Part shown: piece by piece, positions 26,379 to 34,867 of the stretch
Position numbering within the stretch: position 1 is the first letter of the stretch
Layout: each line of letters begins with the position of its first letter
Assembly: GCA_964293155.1 (NCBI GenBank)
Contig: CAXYYA010000026.1
Coordinates: 1-53,493, forward strand
DNA length: 53,493 nt
Origin: JAQVEB01 sp028698105
Lineage (GTDB): Bacteria > Bacteroidota > Bacteroidia > Bacteroidales > Dysgonomonadaceae
Direction: 5' to 3'
Notes under the pieces: generated by a model
The model's database searches: none
What the model saw: the letters and a program-made list of their open reading frames with translations, nothing else
What the model was told of the DNA's origin: nothing
Program-made: the position numbers and the translations under genes

Positions 26379-28610
26379 TTAATTTTTATTTTTCTTCGTA
26401 GTTAATTGATAGACAAACCAAAACAATGTTAGTGTACCAATTCCAAATATCGTGTCGCCAACAATACGCAACCATTTAAAAACATTTACAACGGGTTGTT
26501 GCATAAATTCGGCCGAACGCGCATACCACATTCCCTCATTCACACTTGCCAGTGTTTGCATTAATCCAACCGGTAATAAACTAAGTACAACCATCAGTAA
26601 CAACCCGATGTTAAGCGACCAAAACGTGAAACGGATCAGTTTGTTATTCCACTGTTGTTTGCGGTACATGCTGCGTAAAACAAACAATATCAGCCCAATA
26701 CCCAACATTCCATACACGCCGAACAGCGCCGCATGGCCATGTACAGGCGTGGTATTCAATCCCTGCATGTAATACAGTGCAATTGGCGGATTAATGATAA
26801 AACCGAAAATACCGGCACCCAGGAAATTCCAAAAAGCTACCGATAACAAAAAATAAATCGGCCATTTATAATCTTCCAACCATTCGGTTGATTTACTCAT
26901 CCGGTAGTTGTGATACGCTTCAAATCCGATAAGAACCAGAGGCACCACTTCCAATGCGCTAAAGGTAGCGCCCAAAGCCATTACCGCCATCGGCGTTCCG
27001 GAGAAATACAGGTGATGGAACGTTCCCAGAATACCTCCGGACAAAAAGATGATGGTGGAGAAGAGAACGTTGTTCGTCGCCGATTTTATTCCCAACAATC
27101 CCATGCGGGTGAACAGAAAAGCGGCCACTACGGTGGCAAATACTTCGAAGAAGCCTTCCACCCACAGGTGGACAACCCACCAGCGCCAGTATTCGGCTAT
27201 CGCAAGATTGGTGGTGCGTCCCCACATCAATCCGGCAGCATAAAATAACGCGATGGCCAGACACGATATCAGAAAGAGGATAAGAAGCCCGCGCTCCGAA
27301 GTTCCTTTTTTCAAAATCGGTAAAATAGGGCGAACCATTAACGTAAGCCACAGGAACAGTCCTACAGTCAAAAGTAATTGCCAGAAACGTCCCAGATCAA
27401 CATACTCGTAGCCCTGGTGTCCAAACCAAAAGTTATTGACCAGATTAAGTTTCTGAATCACCCCAAACCATTGACCGATAAGAGATCCGCCAACAACCAC
27501 GATCAATGCAACGAACAGAACATTTACGCCCAATTTTTGATATTTTGGGTCTCTGCCGCTTAGCGATGGCGCTATATACAAACCTGTGGCAAGCCATGCG
27601 GTGGCAATCCAGAAGATGGCAAGTTGAATGTGCCAGGTGCGGGTGATGGAGTAGGGAAGAAACTTAGCGATATCTATTCCGTAAAAGCCATCGCCTTCAA
27701 CGCCGTAGTGTGCCGTGATCACACCGAGCAGAACCTGTGCAAGGATCAGCAGGTTTACCACCCAGAAATATTTTTTCACGGCTCGCATGGATGGCGTAAT
27801 GGTCTGATTCATTAACGGGTCTTCCACCGGGCGCAGCGTTTCTTCCTGCCGGGTTCGTGCCTGCACAAAAATCAGGATGCCGATGCTTATCAAAAGCATA
27901 ATAATGCTGAATCCGGTCCAAAGTATCAAATCGCCTGTCGGCACATTTCCAATTTGTGTGTCGTTAGGCCAGTTATGTGTGTAGGTGATGTCTGACCCCG
28001 GACGTTCTGTAACACACGCCCATGACGCCCAGAAGAAAAATTGAGCCATCTTATCCATCCGGTCAACGGATTTAATGCTGTTCTTTGGGATGGCATAGTC
28101 GGAGCGAATTTTGTCCAGCGTGGGATCGTTCATAAACAAGCCGGAATAGTAGCTTTTGTTATGTTCAAAAGCTTCGATTCGCTCGTTGCTGATAACCAAC
28201 GTCTTGGAAGCCGCATCGTACGTGTTCGGACGCAGGAACTTTTGTAATCTCGTTTCCAGAGATGACTTGTCTTCATCGGAGAGCGAGTCAAAAGCAGCGC
28301 CGAAAGATTCCTGCGACCATTTATTGAGCAGGAATTGCGCTTCGCGATGCAGGTAATCTGCTGTCCAGTCAGGGGCAACGTAGGCACCGTGTCCCCAGAT
28401 GGTGCCGACTTCCTGTCCGCCCATGCTCTGCCAAATATTTTGGCCGTCTTTAATGTCGGATCCCGTGAACAATGTATTTCCCGCCTCGTCGGTAACTTTT
28501 TCGGGTACCGGTGGCGCTTGCTGATAGATTTGATTTCCGAAGTAGAGCAATACCGAAAACGATATGCCAACAACAATCAAAAACGCGATCCATAATTTTT
28601 TTTGTTTCAT
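26379..28610 (-). CDS. norZ: Quinol-dependent nitric oxide reductase (qNOR)
   Basis: A 743-residue single-subunit NO reductase with about 14 membrane helices. The N-terminal extension (about 1-240) contains a periplasmic cytochrome-c-like fold without a CxxCH haem motif (GQNIWQSMGGQEVGTIWGHG), as expected for the quinol-using type. The NorB-like core follows. Haem b/b3 and Fe-B ligands lie in TRTWHIQLAIFWIATAW, WWVVHLWVEGFFEVFA and GTFHHLYFSGTP, and FeB-site glutamates in EGFFEVF and SALEVVP. It reduces 2 NO to N2O with quinol electrons and mainly serves detoxification in non-denitrifiers. It lies between the four-TM protein and ric. Confidence 0.97.
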   Translation of the reverse strand: MKQKKLWIAFLIVVGISFSVLLYFGNQIYQQAPPVPEKVTDEAGNTLFTGSDIKDGQNIWQSMGGQEVGTIWGHGAYVAPDWTADYLHREAQFLLNKWSQESFGAAFDSLSDEDKSSLETRLQKFLRPNTYDAASKTLVISNERIEAFEHNKSYYSGLFMNDPTLDKIRSDYAIPKNSIKSVDRMDKMAQFFFWASWACVTERPGSDITYTHNWPNDTQIGNVPTGDLILWTGFSIIMLLISIGILIFVQARTRQEETLRPVEDPLMNQTITPSMRAVKKYFWVVNLLILAQVLLGVITAHYGVEGDGFYGIDIAKFLPYSITRTWHIQLAIFWIATAWLATGLYIAPSLSGRDPKYQKLGVNVLFVALIVVVGGSLIGQWFGVIQKLNLVNNFWFGHQGYEYVDLGRFWQLLLTVGLFLWLTLMVRPILPILKKGTSERGLLILFLISCLAIALFYAAGLMWGRTTNLAIAEYWRWWVVHLWVEGFFEVFATVVAAFLFTRMGLLGIKSATNNVLFSTIIFLSGGILGTFHHLYFSGTPMAVMALGATFSALEVVPLVLIGFEAYHNYRMSKSTEWLEDYKWPIYFLLSVAFWNFLGAGIFGFIINPPIALYYMQGLNTTPVHGHAALFGVYGMLGIGLILFVLRSMYRKQQWNNKLIRFTFWSLNIGLLLMVVLSLLPVGLMQTLASVNEGMWYARSAEFMQQPVVNVFKWLRIVGDTIFGIGTLTLFWFVYQLTTKKNKN

Positions 28611-28671
28611 ACTACGTCATTTTTAAAGGGTTAGAAATATGTTTACATTGCAAAAAACAATAACTGATCAA

Positions 28672-29130
28672 TCATGCTATACGGCCGTGAAGTTTCAGGA
28701 AGCGAATACTTATAATAAACAGGCACACAACTTTTATTATCTCACTGCCGATATAGTAAAAATGAACAGGCGAATGTGCCACCTCAATACCCTGCTCATA
28801 TAGCGCCACTCGTGCGCTGAGCGTCGGTAACAACCACAGAGTTTGAATAATGAGAATAAGAATTGCAACGCATAATAAAGCGGTTGTTTTTGTTCGATAT
28901 TGTTTAGTAAAGAGAAAAATATCCAGCAAAATAAGAATGGCCAGTGTCCACTCCACTTTGTTCAGCGCTCCAAAAACGAGTGTCCCAATGCTTAGTCCGA
29001 TGGGGAGTGTTACACCCGGAGCACGGAATTTCAGCCATGCTTCCATAAAACTGATGGCGCTCACAAACCCAATCCATAAAAAGGTTGCGGGCAGAGCAAG
29101 AGAAAATTTATGTTGTTTTGTTTTTATCAT
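28672..29130 (-). CDS. Four-helix membrane protein in the NO reductase operon
   Basis: About 152 residues from the ATG at 29128-29130 (MIKTKQHKFSLALPATFLWIG). A TTG nine codons upstream lies inside the operator-promoter and is rejected. Four hydrophobic helices are visible (about 10-30, 50-72, 84-105, 128-146). Charged or polar positions include SFMEAWLKF in helix 1 and VHFYYIGSEIIK before helix 4. I do not recognise a named family. Its position first in line after the palindromic operator, with qNOR and ric downstream, suggests a role in the NO response, for example assembly or quinol access. Confidence 0.8.
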   Translation of the reverse strand: MIKTKQHKFSLALPATFLWIGFVSAISFMEAWLKFRAPGVTLPIGLSIGTLVFGALNKVEWTLAILILLDIFLFTKQYRTKTTALLCVAILILIIQTLWLLPTLSARVALYEQGIEVAHSPVHFYYIGSEIIKVVCLFIISIRFLKLHGRIA

Positions 29131-29146
29131 ATACCGGTAATGTTTT

Positions 29147-29170
29147 ATTTCCGACAAATTTATCGGAAAT
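29147..29170 (-). promoter_or_regulatory. Candidate Rrf2 operator overlapping the nor promoter
   Basis: An inverted repeat TTTCCGACA-N4-TATCGGAAA, extended by one base on each side, with one mismatched pair. Read on the minus strand it contains TAAATTTG (29155-29162), a full match to the -7 consensus TAnnTTTG. A transcript would have a leader of about 18 nt to the ATG at 29130. The same 22-bp pattern occurs at 29659-29680. Confidence 0.7.
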
Positions 29171-29183
29171 TAATCCAAAAAAA

Positions 29184-29618
29184 TTATCGCATCAATAATG
29201 ATTCTCCTTTTTCGAGGCCTATGGCCAGTTCATACACGGTGGTCTTCCGGAGCATGTCCCGGAGTTGGTTTCGCATCAATGAGAAAGACTCATGCATTGG
29301 GCAGGGATGTTGATCGTCGCATTCGTCCAGTCCGAGTGCACAACCGTCAAACAAAGCATCGCCATCAATCGCAGAAACAATATCGGCAAGGGAAATGGTG
29401 TTCAAGCGATCGCGATCAATCTCGAATCCGCCGTTTGGCCCTGTATAAGATGCCACAATGTTGTTTTTCGATAAGACACCCAGAATTTTTCCGGTGAAAG
29501 CTTCGGGTGAACCAATATGTTCCACGATATCGCCAATTTTCACCCTTTCGTTTTTCAACGACCTGACGGCAATATACAGCACCGCCTTTATTCCGTACTC
29601 GCAAGTTTTCGAGAACAT
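29184..29618 (-). CDS. Rrf2 family transcriptional regulator (NsrR-like)
   Basis: A 144-residue regulator; the start MFSKTCEYGIKAVLYIAV at 29616-29618 is chosen because it gives the usual Rrf2 N-terminus. A winged helix (about 1-60) is followed by a dimer helix. Three cysteines lie in the spacing expected for an Fe-S ligand loop: CALGLDECDDQHPC. NsrR-type proteins hold an Fe-S cluster that reacts with NO and releases DNA. Its position upstream of the four-TM gene, qNOR and ric, and palindromes at both promoters, support NO-controlled autoregulation. RsrR or IscR-like signals cannot be ruled out. Confidence 0.9.
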   Translation of the reverse strand: MFSKTCEYGIKAVLYIAVRSLKNERVKIGDIVEHIGSPEAFTGKILGVLSKNNIVASYTGPNGGFEIDRDRLNTISLADIVSAIDGDALFDGCALGLDECDDQHPCPMHESFSLMRNQLRDMLRKTTVYELAIGLEKGESLLMR

Positions 29619-29636
29619 AATGTTAATATTTTGAAA

Positions 29637-29680
29637 CAAAGATAGCCAATATTTTTAATTTACGATAAAAATATCGTAAA
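29637..29680 (-). promoter_or_regulatory. Promoter and candidate operator of the Rrf2 gene
   Basis: On the minus strand TATCTTTG (29637-29644) matches TAnnTTTG. The perfect inverted repeat TTTACGATA-AAAA-TATCGTAAA at 29659-29680 covers the place where the -33 box should be. It shares its pattern with the site at 29147: the bases at positions 4 and 19 differ but remain complementary. To the right, up to 29863, the gap also holds the start region of the E1-alpha gene, for which I see no clear promoter. Confidence 0.72.
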
Positions 29681-29863
29681 TATTTTATCATAAAGTTTTT
29701 TTCTAATGATTTTACGCTGTAAATGTCTGTTTATCGTATCTGTGTTTATTATTTAATAAAATTTAAAAAACGGATTTTGTCAAACAATAATGCAGTACAA
29801 ATGTTGTTATGTAGAATCATTCTAATTTATGCATTTCCAACGAAAATATTAAGAAAGCTTATT

Positions 29864-30853
29864 ATGGCCAAAAAGAAAACAAGCGAAACAGCTTTATCCA
29901 AAGAAAAGTTACTCCACATGTATAAGTTAATGGCGGATATCCGTTACTTCGACAACAGGGTAAATCAGTTAGTGAAAAAAGGAAAAGTTCCCGGTATGAC
30001 GCACTTCTCCGTGGGAGAGGAGGCTGCCAGCGTGGGCGCTATCGCCGCGATAGGCGAAGGCGATTTGATTACCTCCAACCACCGCGGACACGGACAGACC
30101 ATTGCCATGGAAATAGACCTGAACGAAATGATGGCCGAGATCATCGGACGCGCCACAGGAACCTGCAAAGGGAAAGGCGGTTCCATGCACATTGCCGACC
30201 TCGATAAGGGAAACCTTGGTGCCAACGGCATCGTGGGTGGCGGTATGGGAATGGCTATCGGCGCGGCTTTGACCCAAAAAATGAAAAAAACCGGCAAAAT
30301 CGTGGTTTGCTTCTTCGGCGATGGCGCCGTGAACGAAGGCACTTTCCATGAAACCATGAATTTGGCCTCGATATGGAAACTCCCGGTGATTTTTTATTCC
30401 ATCAACAATATGTACGGAATCAGTACACCCATATCAAGTGTGATCAATATTGATTACAACTATCAGCGTGCATGCGCCTACGGTATTCCCGGCCATTTTA
30501 TTGAAGATGGCAACAACGTGATGGATGTTTATAACAAATTCGAGGAACTGGTAAAATATGTCCGCGAAGGCAACGGCCCGGTTTTGGTTGAAAGCCTTAC
30601 ATACCGTTGGTACGGACACTCAACCTCCGATCCGGGAAAATACCGCACGAAAGCCGAAGTGGACGAATGGAAGAAAAAAGACCCGCTGGTGAAGTACTCA
30701 AAATACCTTACGGACAACAAACTTGCTACGCAAAAAGAGTTGGATGCGATTGAGAAGGCATCGAAAGAAGCCGTGGAAGAATCGGTGGAATTCGCATTCG
30801 ACAGCCCCGAACCCTCTTTAGAATCGGCCTTCGAAGATATTTTCGCTCCCTGA
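29864..30853 (+). CDS. TPP-dependent 2-oxo-acid/acetoin dehydrogenase E1 alpha
   Basis: About 329 residues from MAKKKTSETALSKEKLL; the frame is open further upstream but that stretch is A+T-rich and not E1-like. Features are HFSVGEEAASVGA, NHRGHGQTIAM, CKGKGGSMHI, GANGIVGGG and the TPP/Mg motif FFGDGAVNEGTFHETMNLA followed by NNMYGIST. Residues GGSMHI and GNLGANGIVG resemble acetoin dehydrogenase AcoA more than aerobic PDH. It forms a heterotetramer with the beta subunit encoded 46 bp downstream. The true substrate (pyruvate, acetoin or branched keto acid) is not settled by the sequence. Confidence 0.92.
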   Translation: MAKKKTSETALSKEKLLHMYKLMADIRYFDNRVNQLVKKGKVPGMTHFSVGEEAASVGAIAAIGEGDLITSNHRGHGQTIAMEIDLNEMMAEIIGRATGTCKGKGGSMHIADLDKGNLGANGIVGGGMGMAIGAALTQKMKKTGKIVVCFFGDGAVNEGTFHETMNLASIWKLPVIFYSINNMYGISTPISSVINIDYNYQRACAYGIPGHFIEDGNNVMDVYNKFEELVKYVREGNGPVLVESLTYRWYGHSTSDPGKYRTKAEVDEWKKKDPLVKYSKYLTDNKLATQKELDAIEKASKEAVEESVEFAFDSPEPSLESAFEDIFAP

Positions 30854-30899
30854 TAATGCACTTTTATGAAAAAACAGTAAAAACAATTCAACAATATAA

Positions 30900-31901
30900 A
30901 TGGAAAACGAAACTAAATTAATGTCCGTTAGGGACGCCATCATAATGGCGATGTCGGAAGAAATGCGCCGCGATGAAAATGTATTTCTTATGGGCGAAGA
31001 CGTAGGGATTTTCGGAGGCGACTTTGGAACATCCGTAGGAATGCTCGAAGAATTCGGTAAAGAACGCGTGCGCGATACACCCATCTCGGAGAATGCTATT
31101 TCAGGGTGCGCCATCGGCGCCGCGATGACGGGCATGCGCCCCATTGTGGACGTAACATTCATGGATTTCATCGTTTACATGATGGACAATATCGTAAACC
31201 AAGCCGCCAAAACCCGTTATATGTACGGCGGAAAAGGCCAGATACCCGTTGTATTCCGGTGTGCGGCCGGTTCCGGCGTTGGCTCTGCGGCGCAGCATTC
31301 GCAATCGCTCGAAGCGTGGTTCACACATATTCCCGGCATAAAAGTAGTTGCTCCCGGCACGCCGGCCGATGTGAAAGGTATTCTCAAGGCAGCCATCCGC
31401 GACAACAATCCGGTGATCTTTCTGGAGTATAAAGCCCAGTTTAACATGAAAGGCGAAGTGCCGCTCGACCCCGATTTTGTGCTGCCGCTCGGCAAAGCCG
31501 ACATTAAACGGGAAGGAACGGACGTTTCTGTGATCACCTACGGACGCATGTTGGAACGTGTAATGCAGGCCGCCGAAGAGGTTCACGAATCCGATGGTGT
31601 GAACGTGGAGGTGGTGGACCTGCGCACGCTGGCGCCGCTCGATAAAGACGCCGTGCTGGAATCGGTGAAGAAAACCGGCAGGGTGCTGCTCGTGAACGAC
31701 GCACACAAAACCGGCGGTTTCATCGGCGAAGTTGCCGCGATGATAGCCGAAAGCGATGCTTTCGATTACCTGGACGGACGCATTCTGCGCCTCGCTGCCG
31801 ACGACATTCCAACGCCCTACAACCATATTCTTGAAAAAGCAATGGTTCCGAGCGTGGAACGGATCAAAAAATACATCCTCAAACTGGTAAATAAGAGATG
31901 A
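30900..31901 (+). CDS. 2-oxo-acid/acetoin dehydrogenase E1 beta
   Basis: A 333-residue Transket_pyr plus transketolase-C protein. Typical segments are VFLMGEDVGIFGGDFGTSVGML (TPP-activating Glu), RDTPISENAISGCAIGAAMTGMRPIVDVTFMDF, AGSGVGSAAQHSQSLEAWFTHIPGIKVVAPGTP, and the C-terminal VDLRTLAPLDKDAV. It pairs with E1 alpha. The E2 gene follows after only 4 bp, so the genes form one operon. As for the alpha subunit, the acetoin-versus-pyruvate question remains open. Confidence 0.94.
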   Translation: MENETKLMSVRDAIIMAMSEEMRRDENVFLMGEDVGIFGGDFGTSVGMLEEFGKERVRDTPISENAISGCAIGAAMTGMRPIVDVTFMDFIVYMMDNIVNQAAKTRYMYGGKGQIPVVFRCAAGSGVGSAAQHSQSLEAWFTHIPGIKVVAPGTPADVKGILKAAIRDNNPVIFLEYKAQFNMKGEVPLDPDFVLPLGKADIKREGTDVSVITYGRMLERVMQAAEEVHESDGVNVEVVDLRTLAPLDKDAVLESVKKTGRVLLVNDAHKTGGFIGEVAAMIAESDAFDYLDGRILRLAADDIPTPYNHILEKAMVPSVERIKKYILKLVNKR

Positions 31902-31905
31902 ATTA

Positions 31906-33009
31906 ATGAAAGAAACAAAATTAAGGGCAACACCTGCTGCAAGAGCGTTGGCAAGACGGTTGGGCGTGGATTTGTTCAACGTAACCGGAACCGGTTACAA
32001 AGGACGTATCCACAAAGACGACATCGCCGGCTTCAACTACGAGGAGAAAGTGCATATTTCGCCGCTCGCAAGACGTGTTGCCGATGAACACAATATTGAT
32101 CTGACAAACGTAAAGGGATCGGGACATCAGGGCAAAGTGATGAAGGACGATGTGCTGAAACTTATCTCCGATCCCGCTTTGAAAGCGCAACTTACCCGCG
32201 ACGATTTCGCAGACATACAACAGGCTGCAAAACCGGCTCCACCCGTTCCCAAAAAAGAAGAACAGGGGCAAAGTCCGCAAGCGGGCGTAACGGCCGAGCC
32301 CGCCGTACAAGGCGAAACGGAAACCGTTCAGCTCAGCCAGATGCGCAAGATTATCGCTAAACGCATGTCGGAAAGCTTTTATTCGGCGCCGTGGTTCATT
32401 CAGACCTGGGACGTTGATATGACGGAATTGCTCGCGTTGCGGGCCAAACTCATCGAACCCATCAAGGTAAAAACCGGTAAAAAGATCACCGTTACCGATC
32501 TTATAGCGATGGCAACGGTGCAAACCCTGATGCGGCATAAATATATCAACGCCAGCCTGAACCAAGAAGCTACGGAGATCACCTTCCACAATTACGTGAA
32601 CCTGGGAATGGCAGTGGGGCTCGATGAAGGACTGTTGGTGCCGGTGGTGAAAAACGCCGATAAAATGTCGCTTAGCGACTTGGTTGTGGCGCTCAAAGAT
32701 GTTACGGAACGTACGTTATCGAAGAAGCTGTTGCCCGATGAACAAACGGGCAGTACGTTCACGATCAGTAATATGGGGATGTATGGCATGGATAGTTTTT
32801 CGGCCATCATCAATCAGCCCAATTCGGCGATATTAAGCGTAGCTTCAACCAAAGACACCCCCGTGGTGATTGACGGCGGGGTTGTGGTGAGGCCGATTAT
32901 GAAAATAAGTTTGACCGGAGACCATCGGGTTATAGACGGGCTCACGGGCGCTAAATTTATGCAGGATTTGAAGCAGGTATTGGAAAATCCGTTAACTTTG
33001 TTAATTTAA
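31906..33009 (+). CDS. 2-oxo-acid dehydrogenase E2 with two subunit-binding domains and no lipoyl domain
   Basis: A 367-residue acyltransferase. It begins directly with a peripheral subunit-binding domain (about 4-40, ATPAARALARRLGVDL). A second copy follows at about 50-86 (ISPLARRVADEHNIDL). After a Pro/Ala/Gln linker (about 90-135) comes the catalytic domain, with the DHRVIDG active site (His340, Asp344). There is no lipoyl domain: nothing resembles DKT/DKA with flanking valley residues, and E1 beta ends only 4 bp upstream. A normal E2 has one to three N-terminal lipoyl domains. The missing swinging arm is present on the E3 encoded next. Confidence 0.93.
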   Translation: MKETKLRATPAARALARRLGVDLFNVTGTGYKGRIHKDDIAGFNYEEKVHISPLARRVADEHNIDLTNVKGSGHQGKVMKDDVLKLISDPALKAQLTRDDFADIQQAAKPAPPVPKKEEQGQSPQAGVTAEPAVQGETETVQLSQMRKIIAKRMSESFYSAPWFIQTWDVDMTELLALRAKLIEPIKVKTGKKITVTDLIAMATVQTLMRHKYINASLNQEATEITFHNYVNLGMAVGLDEGLLVPVVKNADKMSLSDLVVALKDVTERTLSKKLLPDEQTGSTFTISNMGMYGMDSFSAIINQPNSAILSVASTKDTPVVIDGGVVVRPIMKISLTGDHRVIDGLTGAKFMQDLKQVLENPLTLLI

Positions 33010-33070
33010 GATTGCAGATTAAAACGTGCGCGCGGGTTTCACCGCCGGTTGCGTTTTATTGAATACATTG

Positions 33071-33091
33071 AAACATCGAACATCAAACATA
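33071..33091. repeat. Heptamer repeat (AAACATC type) before the E3 gene
   Basis: Three units AAACATC, GAACATC, AAACATA, ending 9 bp before the E3 start codon. The units are the same as in the engB array at 15617. Confidence 0.75.
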
Positions 33092-33100
33092 TAAAATATT

Positions 33101-34807
33101 ATGGCTCACGAAATAATTATGCCCAAAGCCGGCATTGACATGACCGAAGGTCAAATTGTGAAATGGTTAAAAAAAGAAGGCGATACGGTTACCGAAGGCG
33201 AGATCATTCTGGAGATCATGACCGATAAAACCAGTATGGAGATTGAGGCGGAAGCTTCGGGCGTCCTGTTGAAAATCCTTCGTAAAGACGGGGAAACGGT
33301 TCCCGTAACCGAAGTGATCGGTTACATCGGACAAAAAGGAGAGAATGTGGACGACATTCAGGAAGAAGAGGAAGTGGCTCCGCCCGTGCACGAAGGCGAC
33401 GAAAAACCGATGATACGCATGGAAGAAAATTCATACAACATCGTGGTCATCGGCGGAGGCCCGGCCGGATACGTAGCCGCCATAAAAGCGGCACAACTGG
33501 GCGCCAAGGTTGCCATCGTGGAAAAAGGCACTTTTGGCGGAACCTGTTTGAACGTGGGCTGCATCCCCACAAAAACGTATCTCAAAAATTCCGAGATCAT
33601 AGAGGGCATTGAGCATGCCGCGTCGCGCGGTATTATTCTTGAAAATGCCAAATACACCATTGACATGGATAAGGTGATGAGCTTCAAGAACAACGTGGTG
33701 AAAAAACTGACCAACGGCGTGGTTTCGCTGCTCAAAAGCAACGACGTGGACATCTACAAAGGCGTTGGAAAGATCAATAAGAACAACAATGTTGTGGTGG
33801 ACGACAAGCAGATCATTAAAGCCGATAAAATTATTCTGGCGGGCGGTTCCAAGGTGAATAAAATAAAAATACCCGGCATCGAAAGCCCGAAAGTGTTCAC
33901 CAGCGACGATATTCTTTCCACTACCGAAATTCCCGAAACGCTCGCCGTAATCGGCGGAGGCGTTGTGGGTATTGAGTTGGGGCAATCTTTCGCTTCATTC
34001 GGCTCCAAAGTGGTTGTGATCGAAATGATGGACCGCATCATCCCGATGGTTGATCACGAAGCATCGGAGGTGTTGGAGAAAACATTGAAGAAAAAAGGAA
34101 TGGAGATACTGACTTCGGCCAAGATCACCGAAATCATTGATAAGGACGATAAGTTGGAGATCAAAATAGAAGGCCGCGACTCCGTTTTTGCCGACAAAGC
34201 GCTGCTCGCCATCGGGCGTATTCCCGATATTGAAGGCATCGGCGAAGTGAAATTCGAGATGGAACGCGGCAAGATAAACGTTGACAAATACATGGAAACC
34301 AGCGTGAAAGGAATTTATGCGCCGGGCGACGTAAACGGTTTGTGGATGTTGGCACACGTCGCTTTCCGCATGGGCGAAGTGGCCGCCGAAAACGCCGTGA
34401 AAGGAAATCACCGCGAGATAAAACTGCATTCCTCACCTTCGGTGGTTTATACCTTGCCCGAAGTGGCAATGGTGGGATTGACCGAAGAAAAAGCCCGCGA
34501 AAAATACGGCGATGTGCGCGTGGGTAAATTTCAGTTTGCCGCCAACGGTCGTGCGCTCGCATCGGGCGAGAACGTCGGTTTTGGAAAGGTGATCGCCGAT
34601 ACGCGGATCGGCGGAAATCTGGGCGTGCACATTATTGGCCCCACGGCAGCCGAAATCATCAATCAGGCCGCATTGATCATGGAAATGGAAATTACCGTGG
34701 ACGAGGTTATCAAAACCATTTACGGCCACCCAACCTATTCCGAAGCACTTTTCGAAGCCTGTGCCGATGCGCTGGGCGAAGCCGTGCATATCCCGAAAAG
34801 GAAATAA
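33101..34807 (+). CDS. lpdA: Dihydrolipoyl dehydrogenase (E3) with N-terminal lipoyl domain
   Basis: A 568-residue protein, about 100 longer than a plain E3. Residues 1-80 form a lipoyl domain with lipoyl-Lys43 in MTDKTSMEIEAE. An acidic linker (about 82-110) leads to the FAD domain (VVIGGGPAGYVAAIKAAQLG), the redox disulfide Cys149/Cys154 in GGTCLNVGCIPTK, the NAD domain (VIGGGVVGIELGQSFASFG) and the dimer domain with His-Glu in GHPTYSEALFEA. E3 enzymes with a lipoyl domain are known (for example in some acetoin dehydrogenase complexes). Here it is the only lipoyl domain of the operon. A lipoate ligase gene follows. Confidence 0.96.
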   Translation: MAHEIIMPKAGIDMTEGQIVKWLKKEGDTVTEGEIILEIMTDKTSMEIEAEASGVLLKILRKDGETVPVTEVIGYIGQKGENVDDIQEEEEVAPPVHEGDEKPMIRMEENSYNIVVIGGGPAGYVAAIKAAQLGAKVAIVEKGTFGGTCLNVGCIPTKTYLKNSEIIEGIEHAASRGIILENAKYTIDMDKVMSFKNNVVKKLTNGVVSLLKSNDVDIYKGVGKINKNNNVVVDDKQIIKADKIILAGGSKVNKIKIPGIESPKVFTSDDILSTTEIPETLAVIGGGVVGIELGQSFASFGSKVVVIEMMDRIIPMVDHEASEVLEKTLKKKGMEILTSAKITEIIDKDDKLEIKIEGRDSVFADKALLAIGRIPDIEGIGEVKFEMERGKINVDKYMETSVKGIYAPGDVNGLWMLAHVAFRMGEVAAENAVKGNHREIKLHSSPSVVYTLPEVAMVGLTEEKAREKYGDVRVGKFQFAANGRALASGENVGFGKVIADTRIGGNLGVHIIGPTAAEIINQAALIMEMEITVDEVIKTIYGHPTYSEALFEACADALGEAVHIPKRK

Positions 34808-34867
34808 GTATCGGACAGAATTTAGTGTTATTATTGATTGGAATAAGTTGAATGCAACCCTCCCCCA

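Noticed and set aside
29723..29863. 47-residue N-terminal extension of E1 alpha
   Set aside because: A+T-rich, not similar to E1 proteins, and the ATG at 29864 gives the usual family start.
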